NCBI GenBank assembly: GCA_011634665.1 | Contig: WAEK01000005.1 | Location: 2,241,001-2,305,000 of the forward strand | Source of the DNA: Mortierella sp. BCC40632 | Lineage: Eukaryota; Mortierellomycota; Mortierellomycetes; Mortierellales; Mortierellaceae | Direction of reading: 5' to 3' | Length of the DNA: 64,000 nucleotides | Shown here: positions 56,595-64,000 of the stretch, one piece after another | Layout: each line of letters begins with the position of its first letter | Numbering within the stretch: position 1 is the first letter of the stretch | Program-made: the position numbers and the translations under genes | Notes under the pieces: generated by a model | Databases searched by the model: none | The model's input: the letters and a program-made list of their open reading frames with translations, nothing else | Told to the model about the DNA's origin: nothing

Positions 56595-58229
56595 CTAGAA
56601 TTTGCAAACGTTGGCGCCGCGGTTATTGGCGTCTTTTGGAAGCCAGCCACCCTCAACGCCGTCAAAGTACGACCAGAGCGGGTTTGACTCTGTCTTGAAA
56701 TTCCAGTAGAACCATCCGATGCCCTGCTCAAAGGCCTCGACTTGGGCCTTGAAATAGTTGGCCAAGAAAGTCTTGTACTCGGGGGAGAAGGTTGAGGCAT
56801 TGTTCTGGTTCAAGCAGGTCCTATTCGCCACCACTGGCTCGCCCTGGAACTTGCCCTCCCAACGGGCACCGGAGCCGATACCGTTCAGGTACGTGGCGCA
56901 ATCGTTGGTTGCGACAGAGAACTCGGCGACCATAGTCGGACCAAAGCTCTTGTTGCCTTCTGCCGAGGCGGAACCCCAGTCCTCGCACGCAAACTGCAAT
57001 TGTCTAGCCTGAGTAAAGTTCATGAGGTCATTGTTGAACATAATATACTGGTGCAAGTCTAATATAGACATAAAAAAAAGGAAGTTAGTAAATTTGGGCA
57101 GAGGATATGCATACTATCAGTCTTCTTCTCTATTCCCCTCTCTCTCTTCAAAAGGAACTAGCTTACCCAACATCACTCGGTCTGATCCAGTCATGAATCC
57201 AGAAAAAGAGCTGTGTCCCAAGAAACCGTCGTGGAAAATGGCCCAAGGTCCCTTTCCAGGTCCAGTAGCCTTACGGAGAGCGTCATAGGCTTTCAGATAC
57301 CAGGCTTTGATTTTGTCTCCTCCAATTATGTAGCCTGCTGGCTCGTTCAACACTCCCATGATAGGGGCGACATGGGCATAGGCGGGTGTCGAGAAGAAGG
57401 TGGCCATCTGTGAGACGTAGAAGATGGTGCGGCTCGCATTCTCCTCGCCCTGAGGGCCATCAATCCAGTTGATGGGACCGATACGGCCCGAATGGTTCCA
57501 ACCATTCTGGGAGCCTGGTGCAGCATGTAGTTCGACCATGACGCGGATACCGTATTTGCGGGCCCACTCAATGGCCTGAAGCAGATACTTCCACGAGACG
57601 CTGGCGACGTAGGGCTCATCGGGCTTGAGATTGCCCATAGCCCAGAATCCGATAGGAATGCGGACATGGTTCAGGCCAAGCTCCTTGATCTTTACGAATG
57701 TCGCCTCTGTGACCCAGGTCTGGTAGTGCTTCTCGAGCAGGGCCTTGGCGGCTTCGGGACCGAGATGTTTGCAGAGGGTCGACTCGTCGACGACGCCATT
57801 TTTGATGTAGGGGTCAAAGAGCGAAGGGGTGATGAAGGGTTCGAGGACAAGCCAGCCTCCGAGATTGACGCCTCGGATCTTGACCGAGCCACCGGCATAG
57901 TCAAAGGGTTGGTTCAAGGCTGGGGTATAGGCGTTGACCTTGGCAGTGTCGTTGGTTGATGGCGAGACGGGGTTGGTTGGAATGGTGGGTCCAGGGTTGT
58001 TGCCCGAGCCATTGTTGCCCGAGCCATTGTTGCCATTGTTATTACCGGGGTTTCCAGAGTTTGAGTTGCTGTTGCCAGTTGAGCTGTTGCTCTTATCCCA
58101 TGGCTTGAGGAGAACAAGTGGGACAGCCACAGCGGCGGCAATGACAACAAAGGCCACTAAGAAGATAATGCAGCGGTAGCGACGGAAGCAAGACCGCTGC
58201 TGCTTTTCAGGATAGTGTCTGGCGCCCAT
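56595..58229 (-). CDS. Exo-beta-1,3-glucanase, GH5 (EXG-type)
   Basis: Exons 58229..57167 and 57058..56595 (phase 1 rebuilt as Asp) give 508 residues. A short basic cytosolic start is followed by a membrane anchor (CIIFLVAFVVIAAAVAVPLV), so a type II membrane or wall-anchored enzyme. Residues 50-85 are an Asn/Gly/Ser linker (NNNGNNGSGNNGSG). The catalytic domain carries GH5 marks: RGVNLGGWLVLEPFITPSLF, GLNHVRIPIGFWAM, ELHAAPGSQNGWNHSGRIG, GVLNEP with the acid/base Glu, TMVAEFSVATND with the nucleophile Glu, and GWFYWNFKTES. It hydrolyses or remodels cell-wall beta-1,3-glucan. The ATG at 58229 gives the anchor directly. An extremely long CT tract lies 300-450 bases upstream. Confidence 0.93.
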
Positions 58230-59401
<1,172 letters not shown>

Positions 59402-61889
59402 TTACGAAAAGCAGAGTACACCAGGGCGAGCGTACCCTCTCCGCTGCCTAATTGGGGTCGCCTCTCTCCGACCGAGTCGCTTCTCGATCGACGCTGCTCG
59501 CCATCGATTCACCATCCATTCACCTGCAATGAACAATACCTATTATACAAACAAAGAACGTGAGTGATCCGAGTGCGTGGCAAAGTTCATCTCCACACCT
59601 CTCTCTCACAATTTTCATGACATAACACTTACCACTAGCGCTGTGACTACACCACAGATGGTCCAAAAATAGCTGATACTGTGCTCCAGCTCTGGAAAGT
59701 TTACAAAGTTCGTTCCATACACTCCTGCCACAAACGTGATTGGGAGAAAGATAATGGACACCAGAGCTAGCCTTCTCATAGACTCGTTCGTGTCATATGC
59801 GATTAGGTTGAAGATCTATGCATGGACAGACAGAGGAATGGCGCCGTATTAGCTACACAAAAGGTCACCATCTACTTTTTGAATCCACTTCTTACTTCCA
59901 GGGTCCTACCATATTAATCAAGTTCTCGCACAGGGCAAGCATTGAGTCAATATCCTCCACCATTGTGTTGCAGTGATCCATCACATCACCCATGTACGTT
60001 CTTGCTAAACTCGACAATGGGCTCCGTTCATCTTTTCCTCTCAGAGCATGAACAAGTGCCTGTGTTGGTGCCAGAGTTCGCTTGAGTAGCCCTAGTTGTG
60101 AAGTCATCCGGTGTAGTTCTCTTGTAAACTTCATCCGCGGTAGCGCCATGACATGCATTTCCAGGTCGTTGATCTCCTTCCTGAACGCATCTGTGATCGG
60201 AATGGCATGATCCACGATCCCATCGATTACTGATTGAAGTAGAAAGCTTGCATCGTTATTCTTTCGCACTAGAGAATAGTCATGCGATAGCCGCTCGACA
60301 ATCGGGGTGACAACCGACTTTCCAGAAACTTGGAAGAGTGTAATCAGCGTCCCATCCTGAAGAAGAAACATGGTGACCTGCTCCATCTGTACTTTAAGGC
60401 TGCCTCTGTTTTCACATTCAGGATATTGGAATCGGAGATGGTCTAACTTTTCGAGCGGAAGCCGGTTCTGCAGCATGTCCGGTTCGATACCATGAGGGAC
60501 CGTCGTCGGGTCCACCTGTCGCTCTTCGCCATTTTCCATTGTTTCCATGAGAGTTAAAAGTTGGCAGGCCATGTAGGTCTGCTTTGGGTACATGTCTACT
60601 TTTGTACGCTGTGGAACATGTAGCAGATCTTCCACTGCGAGATGATGCAGATCTATCATACCCAAATAAAGAGTCGTGTCAAACAGCAGCAACAGCAACA
60701 GCAACAACAGCAACAACAACAGCAGCAACAGATGCAAATCAGCCTACCATATTTGATCGAAATTGCCTTGATTACGTCCCAACTCATCCCACTAATACTG
60801 ATCCACCGCACTCTCGACCATTCAGGTCTCTATTTAGAAGGGGAAGGGGAAGGGGGAAAACTCCATTTAGTATCTAATGCAGCTGGAGCTTTCCTTCAAT
60901 TGATCTCGTAAACTTACAGGAAGTTGGAGCCACTCTAAAAAGTCTCTATTGTTCATCTCTTGTTTCTTTAAAAACCGAGATTCACTCAAGTCCACGGTTG
61001 TGACATTGACAGTAGCCTATTATGAAAGGAGAATAAGAGTCAGATGGTCAAGCTCTTTCCAAACAAGAAAAGAAAAAAATAAAAAAAATAAAAAAGAGCA
61101 TGCGAGTGAGTGCACGAGAGCTGTTCTGGTAGGAAAAGAAAGAAAAAAATAATCTGGTTACCTCTATGCAGCTGAACACGCTGTCCATGTCAGAGACGTC
61201 GACTCCTTGCCCGCGCATTTGATATGCTTTTAAAGAAAAAGTAACATATCCAAATAATCCGGTCAGTCATGTATGCGGCCTGCGAATATTTCGTTCTTGG
61301 AAATACTTTTATATATATAATATATAAAAATGTAAAACATATCTCTCTCTCCAAGGAGCAAAAAGAAAATAATAGAGGAATTACTCGAGAATCTCCGTGC
61401 GGCGACTGCATGGTGTGCAGCTCTTCGGAAACGACTGAGTCGGTCGGGTGCGGACTTGGCTCTGTTCATATCAGGACTTTCCTCACTCTGGTTGGATGGC
61501 GAGAGCGGAAAGGACGGGCCACTTTCTCGTTTGCTCGAGTTGCGATTGAACAGTGGACTGTTGCCTGTGGCACCACGATAGCTACCGCCGCTGTTTTCAT
61601 CGTCATTGATGGGGTCGAGAGGACCCTTTTTGCTCTTTCGAGTGTATGTGCTTGTACTATAGTGGAGCTCGGGACCGATGCGGTCGTTGCTCTGAGCACC
61701 GCCACCACTACTGTTGTCCGAGCTGTTATTGCTACTAGAGCTCTGATTGCTGGGCCTGTCTCTGTCGGTAAAAGAGCTGTCAGGAAGGTCTAGGCCGAGG
61801 CCGAGTTGCTCAGGAGAACGGGACAGCTGATAGTCCTCTGAAGCATCGTCCTCGTGGAGGGTCGTGTAGTTACTGTTGTTGGCACTCAT
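59402..61889 (-). CDS. CorA-type magnesium/divalent-metal transporter
   Basis: Seven exons: 61889..61385, 61226..61162, 61016..60918, 60829..60748, 60652..59910, 59815..59633 and 59539..59402, giving 604 residues; all phases match. The first 165 residues are Ser/Asn-rich and disordered. The CorA core begins with ATVNVTTVDLSE and runs through VRWISISGMSWDVIKA, KYDLHHLAVEDLLHVPQR (rebuilt across intron 4), VTMFLLQDGTLITLFQV, and long helices to two C-terminal membrane segments. The loop signature reads YGTNF where CorA proteins normally have YGMNF. A basic tail follows the second segment (NRWRAASIEKRLGRRE). It probably moves Mg2+ or a related metal across the plasma or an organelle membrane. 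Intron 4 (60653-60747) carries a triplet repeat. Confidence 0.9.
60684..60731. repeat. (CAR)n triplet repeat in CorA intron 4
   Basis: Sixteen CAG/CAA units on the plus strand (CTG/TTG on the gene's strand) inside a 95-base intron. Reading through it would insert a poly-Leu tract, but the family alignment shows it is removed by splicing. Confidence 0.9.
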
Positions 61890-62740
61890 GCCCCCGATAG
61901 CCTTAAAAGAGCCAGAGGTTCGTCGAAAGTAGGAGTGAATTGTGGCGAGACCGGTTGTGGTTGTTGAAAAAATAGACTATGATTCTGCTGGACAAATATC
62001 ACAGCAAGGCAGGGGGGAGGTTGGGAGACAAAGCAGGGTAGTGGCAGTGCAGGAGCTGGACTCTGACGCGCTAGAAGGAAACAGGCGGGGTGTGACAAAG
62101 ATGAGTAGAGTGAGTGAGGAGGAAAGAGACGAGAGCGAGGAGTGAAGAGGACTTGAGAAGATAGAGAGATGGAGTGAGAGAGTGAGAAAAGAGAGAAAGA
62201 GAGAAAAGAGAGAAAAGAGAAAAAAAAAAAAAAAGAAAAAAAAAAAAAAAAAAAAAAAAGGGAAGAAAAGAGTCACTGGAATGAGGACAAAGGGGCGAGG
62301 GCGAGGGGAGAAGGATGGATGAGACTGATGCGGCCCATTGGAATAGCTGATGTTGACAAACTGGGCTGAGCAACGATCAAGACAGAAAGAGACAAGGGGC
62401 GGTGACGCAGAGCGGAGAAAGAGAGATTTTCGCGTTGAAAACATCTTTTCAGCAGATGACACCCTCGCAGTTGTCCATTACTGCATCTGTGCATCTCTTT
62501 GGTCACAATGTGGCTCCAACTACCGTGTCTCTCCGTCCATGGCTCCTCTAGCATCTCCATGTTCTCTTGATTCTCCTTTAGTCGCTGAACAAGCTCTCTC
62601 TTTCGGTTGGACAAGAGACAGAATCAAACACGTGACTTCTCAGTCAGCCTTTCTTGGTTCCTTATAAACCCTCGTCCGGTCCATTCCTTTCGCCTCACCA
62701 TCCTCGTCTTGAATCCTCGTCCCTGTCCACTACTAAAACC
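61890..62740. other. Divergent promoter region, CorA and HADH
   Basis: 850 bases between divergent starts. GA-rich sequence lies at about 62120-62215 and interrupted poly-A at 62220-62259. No gene seen. A short pyrimidine-rich leader precedes the HADH ATG. Confidence 0.6.
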
Positions 62741-63908
62741 ATGCTTTCTGCTGCTCGTCGCGTGGCCGTTGCCAATCCCTCGGCGCTCATGCGCCCCTTG
62801 ACCTCGTTGACAATGACCTCGTCATTCTCGACTTCGTCCTCGGTTGCTGCTCCTACCAATGTCAAGAACATCACTGTCTTTGGCTCTGGACTGATGGGTG
62901 CTGGTATTGTCCAAGTCGCTGCCCAGAACAAGTTCAATGTTACGATGGTCGACCTGAACGCGTCTGCGCTCAAGAAGGGTCAGGACATTATCAGCTCGTC
63001 CCTCAAGCGTGTCGCCAAGAAGCAGTTCCCCGAAGATGCCGCCAAGCAACAGGAGTTTATCGACAACACCATGTCGTTCGTCAAGACCAGCACAGACTCA
63101 GAGGCGGCTTCGAAGGAGGCAGACCTGATCATTGAAGCTATTGTAGAGAACCTGAAGACTAAGCAACAGCTCTTTGCTATGCTCGATCAGGTCGCACCTG
63201 AGCATACGCTCTTTTGCTCCAACACTTCGTCGCTCCCAATTGTCGAGATTGCCAAGGCAACCAAGCGCCAGGACCGATTTGGAGGCCTCCACTTCTTCAA
63301 CCCTGTCCCTCAGATGAAGTTGGTTGAGGTCATCCGGACGGAGAAGACGAGCCAGGACTCGTTCGACTCGTTGCTGGATGTGTGCACACGGATGAAGAAG
63401 ACACCTGTCTCTTGCAAGGATACCCCCGGGTAGGTCAGGAAGGTCTGATGGCGTGGAGTGGAGAGAGCGGAGAAAAAGACGATCTGCGTAAATGCCCATG
63501 TGAAAAAAAAGTGACTGACACTGGACTGGGGAAGAGAGGGGGAGGAACGTGAGAACCCTATTGCTCTCTATTTCGGTCTGTAATCTGATTTAACCTTTCG
63601 TCTCCGTGGGTCATCTCACTCATCCACGGTATCTTTCTCTCTCTCTCTCGGATTAGGTTCATCGTCAACCGTCTCTTGGTTCCTTACATGATGGAGTCCC
63701 TTCGCATCGTCGAGCGCGGCGAGGCCACGCCCCAGGATGTCGACACCGCTATGAAGCTCGGTGCTGGATTCCCAATGGGTCCCTTTGAACTCGCTGACGT
63801 ACGTGCTCCATGCATATTACTTGTCTGAATCTCCATCTGTGACCGAAGAGAGAAACCTAATTGATTTTTACACTAACACTTGGACGCGTTTTTTTCTTTT
63901 CTTTCTTG

Positions 63909-63952
<44 letters not shown>

Positions 63953-64000
63953 GTTTGTCGGATTGGATACCATGAAGTTCATTGTCGACGGCTGGCGCAA
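62741..64000 (+). CDS. Mitochondrial 3-hydroxyacyl-CoA dehydrogenase, 5' part
   Basis: NAD-dependent L-3-hydroxyacyl-CoA dehydrogenase of fatty-acid beta-oxidation. Exons 62741..63429, 63657..63798 and 63954..64000 (continues past the window). The N-terminus is rich in Arg, Ser and Ala ([20 protein letters not shown]), a mitochondrial presequence. The Rossmann motif is [18 protein letters not shown] with the adenosine-binding Asp in MVDLN. Catalytic features are SNTSSLPI and [17 protein letters not shown] (His) followed by the conserved [19 protein letters not shown] across intron 1 and [19 protein letters not shown] across intron 2. About 85 C-terminal residues are outside the window. Intron 2 ends in a (CT)n run directly before TAG. 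The substrate chain length cannot be told from the sequence. Confidence 0.92.
63911..63950 (+). repeat. (CT)n tract forming an intron 3' end
   Basis: About 20 CT units immediately followed by TAG, the acceptor of HADH intron 2. The microsatellite occupies the place of the polypyrimidine tract. Confidence 0.9.

Noticed and set aside
60652..60743. Poly-leucine tract inside the CorA transporter
   Set aside because: The minus-strand frame is open through the triplet repeat, but a small exon 60829..60748 encoding the family block VRW...SWDVIKA followed by an intron 60653..60747 rebuilds the conserved KYDLHHLAVED exactly. The Leu tract is intronic.

Overview
The window is nuclear DNA of an early-diverging filamentous fungus, most likely a Mucoromycota/Mortierellomycetes relative. 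The evidence is genes with many short GT-AG introns, very long CT/GA and poly-A/T microsatellites, DIRS-type and Helitron transposon remains, a Crinkler-type header domain, and F-box/leucine-rich proteins. The phylum call is inference from gene content; no rRNA or tRNA gene is visible.

Left block (1-19.2 kb), housekeeping genes: C-terminus of the TFIIF alpha subunit (RAP74) (+), RER1 (+), STRAP-like WD40 protein (-), a single-pass wall-facing membrane protein (-), a 1761-residue Ser/Thr/Gln-rich disordered protein (+) and a small secreted protein (+). Exon structures were worked out by matching splice sites, reading phase and family alignment.

Centre (about 19-53 kb), an accessory island. 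It holds retroposon tails, a gene split by a 120-bp hAT-type MITE with a perfect 8-bp target duplication, a DIRS reverse-transcriptase relic, a Crinkler-header gene, two Helitron relics, a DUF6589 relic, a 3.75-copy 344-bp tandem array, and a multi-exon gene with a PD-(D/E)XK nuclease-like signature. It ends with a 4.3-kb DIRS element whose inverted repeats and internal complementary region are intact while its genes are broken. Only three intact-looking genes stand in it: a PNS1/CTL choline-transporter-like protein (-), the PD-(D/E)XK candidate (+) and an F-box/LRR protein (-).

Right block (53.4-64 kb): a MIR-domain protein gene with one in-frame TAG (+), a decayed coiled-coil gene (+), a GH5 exo-beta-1,3-glucanase (-), a CorA-type Mg2+ transporter (-) and the 5' part of a mitochondrial 3-hydroxyacyl-CoA dehydrogenase (+, cut by the window end).

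The genes do not form a pathway or operon. The informative biology is the contrast between conserved intron-rich genes and a repeat island in which effector-like and nuclease-like genes sit among transposon debris.
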